Source: Humitalea sp050632385 (GTDB lineage Bacteria > Pseudomonadota > Alphaproteobacteria > Acetobacterales > Acetobacteraceae). Taken from it: DNA of 64,000 bases. The notes below the pieces were generated by a model, which saw only the letters and a list, made by a program, of their open reading frames with translations, ran no database searches and was not told where the DNA came from. The stretch is from positions 5,394,001 through 5,458,000 of the forward strand of contig NZ_CP192599.1 in the NCBI RefSeq assembly GCF_050632385.1, written 5' to 3'. Shown one piece after another: positions 1 to 9,459 of the stretch; within the stretch, counting starts at the first letter, position 1, and every line of letters begins with the position of its first letter. The translations under genes and the position numbers were made by a program.

Positions 1-739
1 CCGGCGCGGGCTGGGCCGAGGCCACGTCGATCTGCTGCTGGGTCAGGTCGCGGCGCATGCGGGCGTCCTGCAATTCACCCTGCACCTGCGCGAGCCGCGT
101 CCGCGCCTGTTCAAGCCTGGAATTTCCGCCCAGGGCGTCGGATGGCAGCAGGTCCACGTAGCGTGCCTGGAATTCCGCGCGGCGACGTTCCGCCTGGCGC
201 AACTGGACTTCGTAGGTGGCGATCTGCTGGCCGATGAAGGTGCGTGCGCTGGCCATCTGCTGCCGGTCGGTGGCGACCGCGGCTTCCATGAACAGCGTCA
301 GCATCGTCTGCACCACGTCGCGCGCGACGCGGGGGTGGGTGTCGCGGTAGTCGATGGTGAACAGGTTGCGGGTCTGCGGCGTGATGCGGATGTCCCGCGT
401 CAGCCGGGTGACCAGCAGGTCGCGCTCCGCCGGGGTCGAGACCCGCTGTTCGAGGTCGGTGCGGTCGATGACCTTTTCCAGGTTCGGCCGGCTCAGCAGC
501 GTGCGCTGCAGCACCTCCACCTGGCCGGCGGGGGAGCTTTCGACCGCGATGCCGCGCAGCAAGGTGGCTAGGATGGCGTCCGCGTCAGCGTAGATCCGCG
601 CGCTGGATTCGTATTTGTTGGGAATCAACTGGATGCCGATCCAGCCGATGACGCAGACGACCCAGGCGGCCAGCAGCGCCTTCCAGCGCTGCCGCCAACC
701 GGCGGAGCCGTAGCGCCGCACCAGGGCATTCAGCTGCAT
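1..739 (-). CDS. Polysaccharide chain-length determinant (Wzz/GumC type), 3' part missing
   Basis: The reading frame starts at the ATG whose complement ends at 739 and stays open to the left edge, giving 246 codons of a longer protein. It begins MQLNALVRRYGSAGW, followed by a hydrophobic membrane segment at about residues 22-40 (AAWVVCVIGWIGIQLIP). The typical Wzz periplasmic start (NKYESSARIYADADAIL) and a coiled-coil-like stretch rich in Gln, Arg and Glu come next. Wzz/GumC proteins sit in the inner membrane and set polymer length in Wzy-type or XrtA-linked exopolysaccharide systems. It starts 3 bp after the stop of the export lipoprotein, so the two are an operon. The remainder, and probably the tyrosine kinase and exosortase, should lie left of the window. 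Confidence 0.85.
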   Translation of the reverse strand, partial: MQLNALVRRYGSAGWRQRWKALLAAWVVCVIGWIGIQLIPNKYESSARIYADADAILATLLRGIAVESSPAGQVEVLQRTLLSRPNLEKVIDRTDLEQRVSTPAERDLLVTRLTRDIRITPQTRNLFTIDYRDTHPRVARDVVQTMLTLFMEAAVATDRQQMASARTFIGQQIATYEVQLRQAERRRAEFQARYVDLLPSDALGGNSRLEQARTRLAQVQGELQDARMRRDLTQQQIDVASAQPAP

Positions 740-742
740 GGC

Positions 743-1405
743 TCAGAACCAGCCCTGCGGGATGACGAGCGTATCGCCGGGGCGCAGCGCGATATCCTGC
801 GTGACATCACCGCCGCGCATCAGGTCGCCGAGGCGCACGGGGATCGCGGCCGAGGTCCCACCCTCACGCCGGATGATCGACGCGCGGTTGCCGGCTGCAT
901 AGCGTGTCATGCCCCGTGCCCCGATCATGACATCCATGACGGTCATCCCCTCCCGATAGGGCATGGCCATCGGCATCGCCGCTTCGCCGATGACGCGAAT
1001 CTGGCGCTCTGGTGGCCCTTGGAAAGATCGTACCATGACGGTGACGTTCGGTTCGATCACATAGGCGCGCAGTCGCTCCTCTATCCGCTTGGCGAGTTCG
1101 GTCGGCGTGGCGCCCGCGGCGACCACATCCGGCGCCAGCGGCAGGGTCAGGCGCCCATCCGGCCGGATGGGCAGGTCGGCTGCGCTCAATTCCGGCGCGC
1201 GATAGACGAAGACGGTGACGGTATCGCCAGGCCCCAACACATAGTCCGGCGCGGCGCCATTCGCCGGGTCGGCGACCGCCACCGGATCGGCCGTCGTGAC
1301 GGGTGCGGCGACAGGCGTGGCGCCCGGGCCGGCGCATGCCGCCAGGGCCCCCGACAGGGCCACGGCACAAATCATTGAAACGGCTGCTTGTGGGAAGCGG
1401 ACCAT
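743..1405 (-). CDS. Exopolysaccharide export lipoprotein (Wza/SLBB type, XrtA-associated)
   Basis: This 220-residue protein begins with a lipoprotein signal peptide; the lipobox LAAC puts the acylated Cys at residue 24. Residues about 54-135 carry the polysaccharide export domain, beginning DYVLGPGDTVTVFVYRAPEL and including the RPDGRLTLPLAPDV signature. An SLBB-like segment follows, ending RPGDTLVIPQGWF. Proteins of this family form the periplasmic/outer-membrane export channel for capsule or exopolysaccharide. The short length, with a single SLBB repeat, fits the version found with exosortase A loci rather than full-length Wza. It is the first gene of a leftward operon with the chain-length determinant and is divergent from the glycosylphosphotransferase gene. 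Confidence 0.88.
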   Translation of the reverse strand: MVRFPQAAVSMICAVALSGALAACAGPGATPVAAPVTTADPVAVADPANGAAPDYVLGPGDTVTVFVYRAPELSAADLPIRPDGRLTLPLAPDVVAAGATPTELAKRIEERLRAYVIEPNVTVMVRSFQGPPERQIRVIGEAAMPMAMPYREGMTVMDVMIGARGMTRYAAGNRASIIRREGGTSAAIPVRLGDLMRGGDVTQDIALRPGDTLVIPQGWF

Positions 1406-1747
1406 GTGGGTGCCTCATGTCGTTCTGCGGCCCAACACGTTGGTGTTCGTCTGCCCACCACCGCACCAGCATTACCGCGTCCTACTGATCGTCAGATTAG
1501 CGGACAGACTAAAAACATCAACGAAATCATGAAGCAAACATCTGACATCCGACGCGATGATCTCTCGTGTGATGCAAATTTTGATGAAAATTTGCAGGAT
1601 AATTTGAATACTCGACATTTTGTCGTCTAATAAACGTCGTTGTTTCATTTTTTCGTGGAATGATAAATATAATTCCTATTCTTTCGACGGATCGGATTCT
1701 ATAAGCCTCTCCATGGAGAGCGTCGGTGGACACCGTGGGAGGGTCGA
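1406..1747. promoter_or_regulatory. Divergent AT-rich promoter region of the exopolysaccharide locus
   Basis: No credible gene lies in these 342 bases. The part from about 1500 to 1740 is much richer in A and T than its surroundings, as expected for a divergent regulatory region. A consensus -10 hexamer TATAAT is at 1668-1673 on the plus strand without a clear -35 at the right distance. GGAAT/ATTCC arms flank it (about 1657-1676). A 24-bp perfect inverted repeat lies at 1573-1596 (separate entry). The rightward gene has the ribosome-binding site GGGAGGG (1737-1743) directly upstream of its ATG. I saw no confident sigma-54 promoter (GG/GC at -24/-12). Confidence 0.6.
1573..1596. promoter_or_regulatory. 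Perfect 10-bp-arm inverted repeat, candidate operator
   Basis: The left arm TGCAAATTTT (1573-1582) and the right arm AAAATTTGCA (1587-1596) are perfect reverse complements around GATG. The element sits midway between two divergent operons in an AT-rich spacer. A palindrome of this kind usually binds a dimeric regulator; an RNA hairpin is less likely because no transcript start is evident just before it. Which protein binds is unknown. Confidence 0.5.
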
Positions 1748-3088
1748 ATGACAAATGTGTTCGGCCATAGCGTAAGATCCGATCTGCTTCTCATGTATAT
1801 ATGTGAAGCATTCGCCGTTTTCCTGGCAGTATACGGCATCATGGCCTGGGGGATGCCGCAGGGAACGTCAATAAATCTGGTTCAGGCCGGCATGGTCGCG
1901 GCGATCCTGGCATTATGCTCCGGCTTGGTTTCGGCCGCGAGCGGATTGTACCAGCCGTCCTGCACCGCCCTGGCATCGCGCATGTTCATGGGGGCCGCGG
2001 TCGCGGCGGTGCTGCTGACACTGATCGCCTGGGTCATCCTGCGGGCCTTTCCCGTGACGGACGCGCCGGGTGCGTCGACTGTCGAGCTCGGCCAGATCCT
2101 GCTGGGCTGGCTATGTGCCATCACTGTCGCGCGATTTGCCTGTGTCGGGGCGACGCGGGCCGGGCTGGTGCGCCGACGCATCCTGGTGTTCGGCGACGAC
2201 GCCTGGCCCCCCGGACCCGAGGCTGGGCGGCTGGAGCCCTTCGAGATCGTGCATTTGCCGATCGGCGCGATGACCCTGACCGATGCGCTGCGACCCGACC
2301 GGTTGCGTGCCGGGCGGATCTGCGCCGTGGTTGCGGCCGACCCGTCGGCGCTGGCGCCCTCGCTGCGCCAGCATTGCCTGGACGCGGGCGTGCGCGTGCT
2401 GACGGAAGACGAGCTGCTGGAATGCCGCCTTGGCCGCGTGGCAACCGACCGGCTGCCTGGCGACTGGCTGCGCACGGCACGCGGGACGCAGGAGGGGGCG
2501 GCCCAGGCCGTGCTGCGCCGGGCCTTCGATATCTCGGTCGGCCTGGCGCTTATTCTGCTGACGCTGCCGGTCACGATGGTCGCGGCGCTGGCGATCCGCT
2601 TCGACAACCCGGGCCCCGTCTTCTACCGGCAGGAGCGCTGCGGGAAGGATGGTCGCGTCTTCACCCTGTTCAAGTTCCGCAGCATGACCGTCGATGCGGA
2701 ATGCGGCGGGGTGCCGGTCTGGGCGGTGCGCAGGGATCCGCGCGTGACCCGTGTCGGCCGTTTCATCCGCCTGACGCGGATCGACGAATTGCCGCAGATC
2801 CTGAATGTGCTGCGCGGCGACATGTCGATCATCGGGCCACGGCCGGAACGGCCTGGCTTCGTCGCCGAACTCGGCCGCGTCATCCCGCATTACGACGACC
2901 GCGCCTGCGTGCGGCCGGGCATCACCGGCTGGGCGCAGGTCAACTACCCCTACGGCGCCTCGGTCGAAGATGCGCGCATGAAGCTTGCCTATGACCTCTA
3001 TTATGTTCGCAACCGCAGCTTCTTCCTCGACCTGCTGATCCTGGTCGCCACCGTCCGGGTCGTGCTGTTCCAGGAGGGCGCGCGGTGA
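1748..3088 (+). CDS. Undecaprenyl-phosphate glycosylphosphotransferase, XrtA-system type
   Basis: The 446-residue membrane enzyme starts exopolysaccharide synthesis by moving a sugar-phosphate from a nucleotide sugar to undecaprenyl phosphate. The N-terminal half has four predicted membrane helices (about residues 12-120) and a soluble CoA-binding-like domain. A further helix at about 262-285 precedes the conserved bacterial sugar-transferase domain. Diagnostic motifs are KFRSMTVDAE, TRIDELPQILNVLRGDMS, IGPRPERPGF and RPGITGWAQVNYPYGAS. The YGASVEDARMKLAYDLYYV ending resembles the TIGR03013-type enzymes of exosortase A loci. It is the first gene of the rightward operon with prsK, prsR and prsT. 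Confidence 0.9.
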   Translation: MTNVFGHSVRSDLLLMYICEAFAVFLAVYGIMAWGMPQGTSINLVQAGMVAAILALCSGLVSAASGLYQPSCTALASRMFMGAAVAAVLLTLIAWVILRAFPVTDAPGASTVELGQILLGWLCAITVARFACVGATRAGLVRRRILVFGDDAWPPGPEAGRLEPFEIVHLPIGAMTLTDALRPDRLRAGRICAVVAADPSALAPSLRQHCLDAGVRVLTEDELLECRLGRVATDRLPGDWLRTARGTQEGAAQAVLRRAFDISVGLALILLTLPVTMVAALAIRFDNPGPVFYRQERCGKDGRVFTLFKFRSMTVDAECGGVPVWAVRRDPRVTRVGRFIRLTRIDELPQILNVLRGDMSIIGPRPERPGFVAELGRVIPHYDDRACVRPGITGWAQVNYPYGASVEDARMKLAYDLYYVRNRSFFLDLLILVATVRVVLFQEGAR

Positions 3089-3113
3089 CCCGCCGTTCGC
3101 CAGGCGGGCGCGC

Positions 3114-5165
3114 GTGACCTTCGTCACCTCCACCTTCCTGCACGCGGGCTGCGCCGCCATCTGCGCGACCTGGGCGGTGCTGGTGCTCTGCGCCGGGCGT
3201 AGCCGGACGGCACTGCTACTGGCCGCCACCCTGGCGATCACGGCGGTCTGGGCCGGGGCGGTCGCCTTCGCGCCGGATGCGCCGCTGGATGGCGTCGCGG
3301 GGCTGTTGGAGGTGACGCGCAGCGCCGCCTGGTTCGCGGCCCTGCTGGTGCTCTACCGGCGCGTGGCGGGCGCGGCGAACGCGCCATTGGTGCGGCGTTT
3401 CGCTTGGGCCGGGATCGCCGTGACCGCGCTTGCGCTGGCCAACATCCAGCCGGGCATGGAGGCGGCGCTGACGCTGCCGACGCTGGGTTCGCCGGTCGTG
3501 CTTGCCAGGCTCGGCATCGGGCTGCTGGTCGTGCTGCTGGCCGAGAACCTGTACCGCGTGGCGCCCGAGGCGGCGCGCTGGCACATCATCCTGCCCTGTA
3601 TCGCGCTCGGCGGGCTCGCGGCCTTCGACCTGCTGCTTTACGCCGATGCCGCGCTGTCGGGCGCCTTCTCGCCAGGGATGATCGATGCGCGCGCCATCGT
3701 GACGGCGGTGGCCGCGCCCTTGCTGGCGATCGCCGCGGTGCGCGACCGGCGGTCGCGGCGCGATCCGCCGGTGTCGCGGCAATTGGTGTTCCACGGCACC
3801 ACCTTGATGGTGGCGGGGACCTTCCTGCTCGGCGTCGGGGCGGTCGGCGAGGCGTTGCGCCATCTCGACGATCCCTGGGCGCAGGCGCTGCAGATCGGGC
3901 TGGCGGCGGGGGCCGTCATGGCGCTCGCGGTTGCCGGCACGGCGCGTTCGGCGCGGTCGTGGCTGCGGCGCCTGCTGGTCGATCACTTCTTCATCGCGCG
4001 CTACGACTACCGCCGCGAATGGCTGCGCTGCGTCGCCACGCTTTCGGACCATGGCAGCGACACGCCGGCCGATGTCCGCGCCATCCGCGCCATCGCCGAT
4101 GCGGCGGACAGCCCGGCCGGGCTGCTGCTGATGCGTGACCCCGATGGCACGGCGCTGCGCTGGGCCGGCGCCTGGAACGGGCCGACCGACATGATGGAAC
4201 TGGCCGAGGACCATGCGATGGTCGCGGCCTTGCACGCCGGCGAATGGGTGGCCCAGCCTGGCCCGGGGGAGCTGGCGGATCTGCGTGCCTCCTTCCCTGA
4301 ACTATGGATCATCGTGCCGCTGACGCATCACCGGGACGGGCTTTTGGGCGCGGTGCTGCTGGCCCGCCCGCGCGCCCCCTTCGTGCTGGACGGCGAAGTC
4401 TTCGCGCTGCTGCGGACGCTGGGGCGCGAAGTCGCCATGTTCCTGGCCGAACGGCGTAACGCCGAACGGCTGACCGACCAGGAACGGCTGGCAGCCTATG
4501 CCCGCCGCTTCGCCTTCGTCGCGCATGACGTGAAGACCTTGGCCGCCCAGTTGCGGATGCTCTCCGCGAATGCCGCGGCGCATATCGCGGATCCCGACTT
4601 CCAGCGCGACATGTTGATCACGCTGGGCGCCGCCAGCGAACGCATCGACACGCTGATCTCCCGCCTGCGTGGCCCGGAGGATCGTGCGGCCGATGCCCCC
4701 ACGATCGAACCCCTGGCCCGCTTGCGCAGCCTGGCCGCCGGCCGCCACCCGGCCGTGGCGGTCGAGGATGACGGCCAGCCCCCCTGCCTGATCCCGATGG
4801 CGCCGGACGCTTTTGACGCCGCGGTCACGCATCTGCTGGACAATGCCATGGAAGCCTCCGCCCCCGGAGAGCAGGTCAACGTCTGCTTGCGCCATGATGG
4901 ACCGAAGGTCGTGGTGGACATACGCGACGGCGGCAAAGGCATGACCGCCGATTTCATTCGCGATGCCTTGTTCCGCCCGCTTGCCACCACGCGACCGGAC
5001 GGCAATGGCATCGGCGCCTGGCAGGCGCGCGCCTTGTTGCGCGCGGCGGGCGGTGAGGTGACGGCGGTCAGTGCACCAGGCCGCGGCACGACGATGCGAC
5101 TGACACTTCCGGCCATCCGCCCGCGGGACGACGTGGGCCGCCGAGCCGTGGGGGCGGAGCCATGA
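3114..5165 (+). CDS. prsK: XrtA/PEP-CTERM system histidine kinase PrsK
   Basis: The 683-residue sensor kinase has a long multi-helix membrane region (about residues 1-280), a GAF-like domain (about 310-450) and a C-terminal kinase core. The phospho-acceptor is probably His471 in AFVAHDVKTLAAQLRML. The ATP-binding domain shows DNAMEAS (N box), IRDGGKGM (G1) and GNGIGAWQARALLRAAGG (G2). This architecture and the position between the glycosyltransferase and a sigma-54 regulator match PrsK, which signals to PrsR to control exopolysaccharide and PEP-CTERM genes. A GTG start at 3114 was chosen, 25 bp after the previous stop. It overlaps prsR by 4 bp. The signal it senses is not known. Confidence 0.88.
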   Translation: MTFVTSTFLHAGCAAICATWAVLVLCAGRSRTALLLAATLAITAVWAGAVAFAPDAPLDGVAGLLEVTRSAAWFAALLVLYRRVAGAANAPLVRRFAWAGIAVTALALANIQPGMEAALTLPTLGSPVVLARLGIGLLVVLLAENLYRVAPEAARWHIILPCIALGGLAAFDLLLYADAALSGAFSPGMIDARAIVTAVAAPLLAIAAVRDRRSRRDPPVSRQLVFHGTTLMVAGTFLLGVGAVGEALRHLDDPWAQALQIGLAAGAVMALAVAGTARSARSWLRRLLVDHFFIARYDYRREWLRCVATLSDHGSDTPADVRAIRAIADAADSPAGLLLMRDPDGTALRWAGAWNGPTDMMELAEDHAMVAALHAGEWVAQPGPGELADLRASFPELWIIVPLTHHRDGLLGAVLLARPRAPFVLDGEVFALLRTLGREVAMFLAERRNAERLTDQERLAAYARRFAFVAHDVKTLAAQLRMLSANAAAHIADPDFQRDMLITLGAASERIDTLISRLRGPEDRAADAPTIEPLARLRSLAAGRHPAVAVEDDGQPPCLIPMAPDAFDAAVTHLLDNAMEASAPGEQVNVCLRHDGPKVVVDIRDGGKGMTADFIRDALFRPLATTRPDGNGIGAWQARALLRAAGGEVTAVSAPGRGTTMRLTLPAIRPRDDVGRRAVGAEP

Positions 5166-6568
5166 GCAAGCCAAAACTGTTGATCGTGGAAGACGATCCC
5201 GGGCTCTGCGCCCAGTATCGTTGGGCCTTTCCCGAATGCCGCGTGCTGATCGCCAACGACAGCGCCCAGGCGCGCCTGTTGGCGGCCAAGGAGCGACCGG
5301 CGGCGACGTTGCTGGACCTCGGCCTGCCACCGGATGAAGAAGGCGTGAGCGAGGGCTTCGCGACCCTGGAAGCGCTGCGCGTGCTGTGCCCCGGCATGCC
5401 GGTCGTGGTGGTCAGCGGGCAAGGTCAACGCGAACATACGCTGCGGGCGATCAGCCTCGGTGCCTATGATTTCTGCGAGAAGCCGGTCGATGTCGCGGTG
5501 CTGCGCACCATCATCGACCGCGCGCTGCGCTTGCGCCAGTTGGAGGAAGAGAACCAGCGCCTGGCGTCGATGCCGCGCGCCAGTCCGATCCGCAACATCA
5601 TCACCGCCGACGAGACGATGCTGAAGCTGTGCCGCACGGTGGAGCGGCTGGCGCAGGTCTCCGTCCCCGTCCTGTTGCTGGGCGAAAGCGGCACCGGCAA
5701 GGAAGCCCTGGCACGCGCGCTGCACGATCTGGGTCCGCGTTCGCAGGGGGCCTTTGTCGCGATCAATTGCGCGGCCATTCCGGAAGCCTTGCTGGAAAGC
5801 GAGTTGTTCGGCCATGAACGCGGCGCCTTCACGGGGGCTGTTCGACAGGTCGCGGGGCGGATCGAATCCGCCAGCGGCGGCACGCTGTTCCTCGACGAGG
5901 TCGGCGATTTGCCGCCGTCGCTCCAGGCCAAGCTGCTGCGCTTCCTGCAGGAGCAGGTGATCGAGCGTGTGGGCGGCCGGGTGCCGATCCGCGTCGATGT
6001 GCGGGTCGTCTCGGCGACCAACCAGCCGCTGGAAAGCCAGGCCGAGGAGGGCCGGTTCCGTGCCGACCTGTTGTACCGGCTGAACTCGCTGACCGTGCGC
6101 GTGCCGCCGCTGCGCGAACGCGGCGATGACAGTCTTCTGCTGTCGCGCTGGTTCCTCGCGCGCTATGCGCAGGATCTGGGCCGGCGGTTGCGTGGGTTCG
6201 ATCCTTCGGCGACGCAGGCGATCATGAACCATCCCTGGCCCGGCAATGTGCGTGAACTCGGCAACCGCATGCAGCGCGCGGCGCTGATGGCGGACGGTCC
6301 GTTGATCACCGCGGCCGATCTTGAGCTGGCCGTGTCGTCGCCGACGCCGGACACCGACCTGGACCTGCGATCCGCGCGCATGCGCGCCGAACGCGCCGCC
6401 ATCGAACGTGCCCTGGCGCGCAGCAATGGCAGCCTTTCGGTCGCATCCCGCTTGCTCGGCATCAGCCGTCCGACGATCTACGCGCTGCTGCATACCCATG
6501 GCATGGCGGCTGGCCGCATCGGTTCCGATGCCGGGTCGCAGAACCAGACACCATCGAAGCCCGAATGA
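5162..6568 (+). CDS. prsR: Sigma-54-dependent response regulator PrsR
   Basis: The 468-residue regulator has three parts. The receiver domain (about 1-125) has acidic residues E10-D12 and the likely phosphorylation site Asp52 in TLLDLGLP. The AAA+ sigma-54 activation domain has Walker A GESGTGKE, the RpoN-contact loop GAFTGA, Walker B GGTLFLDEVGD and the arginine-finger region. The C-terminal Fis-type helix-turn-helix (SLSVASRLLGISRPTIYALL) binds DNA. The intact GAFTGA means it should activate RpoN promoters. It overlaps prsK by ATGA and precedes prsT, the order known from exosortase A systems. Its targets are expected to be exopolysaccharide genes and PEP-CTERM protein genes, none of which is visible here. 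Confidence 0.92.
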   Translation: MSKPKLLIVEDDPGLCAQYRWAFPECRVLIANDSAQARLLAAKERPAATLLDLGLPPDEEGVSEGFATLEALRVLCPGMPVVVVSGQGQREHTLRAISLGAYDFCEKPVDVAVLRTIIDRALRLRQLEEENQRLASMPRASPIRNIITADETMLKLCRTVERLAQVSVPVLLLGESGTGKEALARALHDLGPRSQGAFVAINCAAIPEALLESELFGHERGAFTGAVRQVAGRIESASGGTLFLDEVGDLPPSLQAKLLRFLQEQVIERVGGRVPIRVDVRVVSATNQPLESQAEEGRFRADLLYRLNSLTVRVPPLRERGDDSLLLSRWFLARYAQDLGRRLRGFDPSATQAIMNHPWPGNVRELGNRMQRAALMADGPLITAADLELAVSSPTPDTDLDLRSARMRAERAAIERALARSNGSLSVASRLLGISRPTIYALLHTHGMAAGRIGSDAGSQNQTPSKPE

Positions 6569-6581
6569 TGGGAGCCCCGAG

Positions 6582-9419
6582 ATGACCAGCACACGCCGGC
6601 CCTTTGTGCGGCCTTCCTTGCCGACTGGGCTGCTGCCCGCAGCGCGAACCACCCTGTTGCTCGCGGGGTTGATCGGCGGGCTTGGCATGGCCGATGCCCA
6701 TGCGGCCGCCCCCGACCGGGCGCGGGCGGCACTGGCGCGCGGTGACCTGCGCGCGGCGCAGATCGAATGGCGCAACGCCGTGCGGGAAGACCCGGCCTCG
6801 GCCGAGGTGCGGGCGGCGCTGGCCGCCGCCAGCCTTGAGATCGGCGACGGGGAAACCGCGGAGCGCGAAGCGCGCGCGGCGATGGAACGCGGCTACGACG
6901 CCGCTGCCGGCACGTCGCTGCTGGTGCGTGCCTTCCTGGTCTCGGGCCGCTTCGACGGGCTGCTGGAGGCTTTCCCGACCCCCGTGCCGGAAACCCCCGC
7001 CGGCGGCCAGGCCGCGGCGGGCCGCGCCGTCGCGCTGCTGGCCCTGGGCCAGGTCGAGCCGGCGCGGGAGGCGGCGGCGACCGCGCAGCGCCTGGCGCCT
7101 GGCGCCACCGAACCCGACCTGGCGGCGGCCCAGGTGGCTGTCGCCCTGCGCGATCGCGCAACGGCGGATGCCCTGATCGACGGGGTGCTGGCGCGTGCGC
7201 CGGACACGGTCGACGCCATCCTGCGCAAGGGCGCCGTCCTGTATGAACAGCGCGACATTCCCGCGGCGGTGGCGATGTTCAACCGCGCCATCGCCCTGGT
7301 GCCCGGGCATCTGGCGGCGCGGCTGCGCCGGGCGGAGGCGCTGATGGCCCTGGGCGATACCGCCGCCGCCAAGACGGATATCGATGCCGTGCTGGCCACG
7401 GTGCCGAACATGGCACCGGGGCTGTACCTGCGCGCCAGGCTGCTGGCTGGGAATGATGACTGGGCCGGCGCCGATGCCGCCCTGCAACGCATGGGGCCGG
7501 CCGTCGGCAACTTCAACGACGGCTACCTGCTGCTGGCCGCGGCGCGGCGCGCGCTTGGGCAGGCAGCGCAGGCCGAGGATGCCGCGCAACGGCATTTCGC
7601 CCGCTTTCCCGCCGATCCGCGCGGCGCGAAGATGCTCGCCACCTTCGCGATGGAAGCGAACCGCCCGGGCGACGCGCTGGTCGCCCTGACCCGCCTGTAC
7701 GAACGCGGCGGCGCGGATGCCGAGGCACTGGACATGCTGGGCCGGCTGCATGCCGCCGCCGGGCGACGGGCGGAGGCGCTGTCGGCCCTGCAGCAGGCGG
7801 CCGCGCTGGCGCCGGACGATGCCGCCATCCTGGCGCGCCTGGCCGCGGCACGGCTGGCCGCGGGGGATGTCGCCGGCACCTCGGCTGCGGCCACGGATGC
7901 GCTGCGGCGCGACCCGGCGCGGACCGGTGCGCGTGAGATGCTGGCCTTCACCGCGATGGCCCGCGGCGACCAGGCGACCGCCGCTGCCGAACTGGACCGG
8001 CTGGACCCGGCGGCACGGCGGGGTGAGGCCGCTGGCGTGATCGATGGCACGCTGCGGGTCATGCGGATGGAGCTGGCGTCGGCGAAGACCATCTTCCAGG
8101 CCGTCCTGCGCGATCATCCCAATTCGGTCGTGGCCCGGCTGGGCCTGGCCCGCGTGGCCTGGATCGAGGGCGACCAGCCGGACATGGAGCGCCTGCTGGC
8201 CGAGGTGCTGCGCCTGGACCCGGCCAATGCCGAAGCCGCGTCGCAGCTTGGCAACGTCAGCCAGCCGGGTGCGCCCCGCGCGGCCGAGGCGCGCGCCGTG
8301 CTGCAGGCGGCCCAGGCCGCCGCGCCGGGTGAGGTCGGGCTCGCCATGACCCTGGCCAGCGTGCTGCTGCGCAGCGGCGACCCCGCCGCGGCCGCACGGC
8401 TGCTGGCGACCGCGCCGCTGCGCGACAACCCCAACCCCATGCTGCGCATGGCCCGTACCGAGGCGCATGCGGCGGCCGGCGAATGGGCCGAGGCCGAGGC
8501 GGCGGCCCGCCTGGCCCTGGCCGAGATGCCCGATTCCACCCAGGCGCGCCGGCAACTGGCGGGGTTGATGCTCCGCGCCGGCGACATGGCCGGCGCCCAG
8601 GCGCTGATCCTGCAGGGCCTGCGGAACCAGCCGGGTGATGCATCGCTGCAACAGGCCCTGGTGCGGCTGGCGACGGATCAGCGCGGCGTGGACGCGGGGC
8701 TTGAACAGGCCGACCGCCTGGCCGCGGTGCAGGCGGCGCTGCCGGCGGCACGGGTGCTGCGCGGCGACCTGCTGGTGGCGGTGAACCGGCACGAAGAAGC
8801 GGCGCGTGCCTTCGCGGCGGCCCAGGCCGAAGCGCCATCGGGCATCCTCGCGCTGCGCCTGACGCGTGCCTTGATGGCCGCCGGCAAGCGGGACGAGGCG
8901 ACCGCCGCGCTGCGCGCCTGGGTGGCGCGCGAGCCGACGGATGACGCGGCGCAGGTGCTGCTCTCGCAGCTCGACATCGAGGCCGGGCGGATGGGGGATG
9001 CCGAGGCCCGGCTGAACGATGTCGTGGCGCGCCGGCCGGACAATGCCGTGGCGTTGAACAACCTGGCCTGGCTGGTCGGCCAGAATGCCGATGCGCCGAA
9101 CCTGGGCCGGGCGCAGGCGCTGGCTGAGCGGGCCTACTTCCTGGCCCCCAGCGCCGACACCGCCGATACGCTGGGCTGGATCCTGGCGCGCGATGGCAAA
9201 GCGCAGCAGGCCGTGCCGCTGCTGCGCCAGGCGGTGTCGGGGCAGCCGGCGAACCAGCCCGACCTGAATGCCGCCTATCACCTGGCTTTCGCACTGAAGG
9301 CCAGCGGTGCGCGGGATGAGGCCCTGGCGGTGCTCAGCGCGGCCCTGGCGCCCGCGACGCCTTTCGCCGAACGGGCGGGGGCGGAGCGGCTGCTGGCCGA
9401 CCTGCGCGCCGGCCGCTGA
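6582..9419 (+). CDS. prsT: PEP-CTERM/XrtA system TPR-repeat protein PrsT
   Basis: The ATG at 6582 was chosen because GGAG lies 8 bp before it and a signal-like segment follows (TTLLLAGLIGGLGMADAHA, about residues 23-41). The frame is open further upstream, but that part overlaps prsR. The 945-residue product is almost entirely tetratricopeptide-like helices rich in Ala, Leu and Arg, such as DIPAAVAMFNRAIALVPGH and NLAWLVGQNADAPNLGRAQA. PrsT proteins of exosortase A loci are very long TPR proteins thought to assemble or regulate the export machinery in the periplasm. No lipobox Cys is present although many PrsT are lipoproteins; cleavage after AHA is more likely here. Confidence 0.85.
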   Translation: MTSTRRPFVRPSLPTGLLPAARTTLLLAGLIGGLGMADAHAAAPDRARAALARGDLRAAQIEWRNAVREDPASAEVRAALAAASLEIGDGETAEREARAAMERGYDAAAGTSLLVRAFLVSGRFDGLLEAFPTPVPETPAGGQAAAGRAVALLALGQVEPAREAAATAQRLAPGATEPDLAAAQVAVALRDRATADALIDGVLARAPDTVDAILRKGAVLYEQRDIPAAVAMFNRAIALVPGHLAARLRRAEALMALGDTAAAKTDIDAVLATVPNMAPGLYLRARLLAGNDDWAGADAALQRMGPAVGNFNDGYLLLAAARRALGQAAQAEDAAQRHFARFPADPRGAKMLATFAMEANRPGDALVALTRLYERGGADAEALDMLGRLHAAAGRRAEALSALQQAAALAPDDAAILARLAAARLAAGDVAGTSAAATDALRRDPARTGAREMLAFTAMARGDQATAAAELDRLDPAARRGEAAGVIDGTLRVMRMELASAKTIFQAVLRDHPNSVVARLGLARVAWIEGDQPDMERLLAEVLRLDPANAEAASQLGNVSQPGAPRAAEARAVLQAAQAAAPGEVGLAMTLASVLLRSGDPAAAARLLATAPLRDNPNPMLRMARTEAHAAAGEWAEAEAAARLALAEMPDSTQARRQLAGLMLRAGDMAGAQALILQGLRNQPGDASLQQALVRLATDQRGVDAGLEQADRLAAVQAALPAARVLRGDLLVAVNRHEEAARAFAAAQAEAPSGILALRLTRALMAAGKRDEATAALRAWVAREPTDDAAQVLLSQLDIEAGRMGDAEARLNDVVARRPDNAVALNNLAWLVGQNADAPNLGRAQALAERAYFLAPSADTADTLGWILARDGKAQQAVPLLRQAVSGQPANQPDLNAAYHLAFALKASGARDEALAVLSAALAPATPFAERAGAERLLADLRAGR

Positions 9420-9459
9420 ACCGGCCGATGCGCGACGCAGCCTTCTTTTGGGCCGGTCC

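Noticed and set aside
4496..6775. A 759-codon minus-strand frame across prsK and prsR
   Set aside because: The plus-strand genes carry unmistakable kinase and AAA+ motifs; the antisense product is Arg/Gln/Ala-rich without domains.
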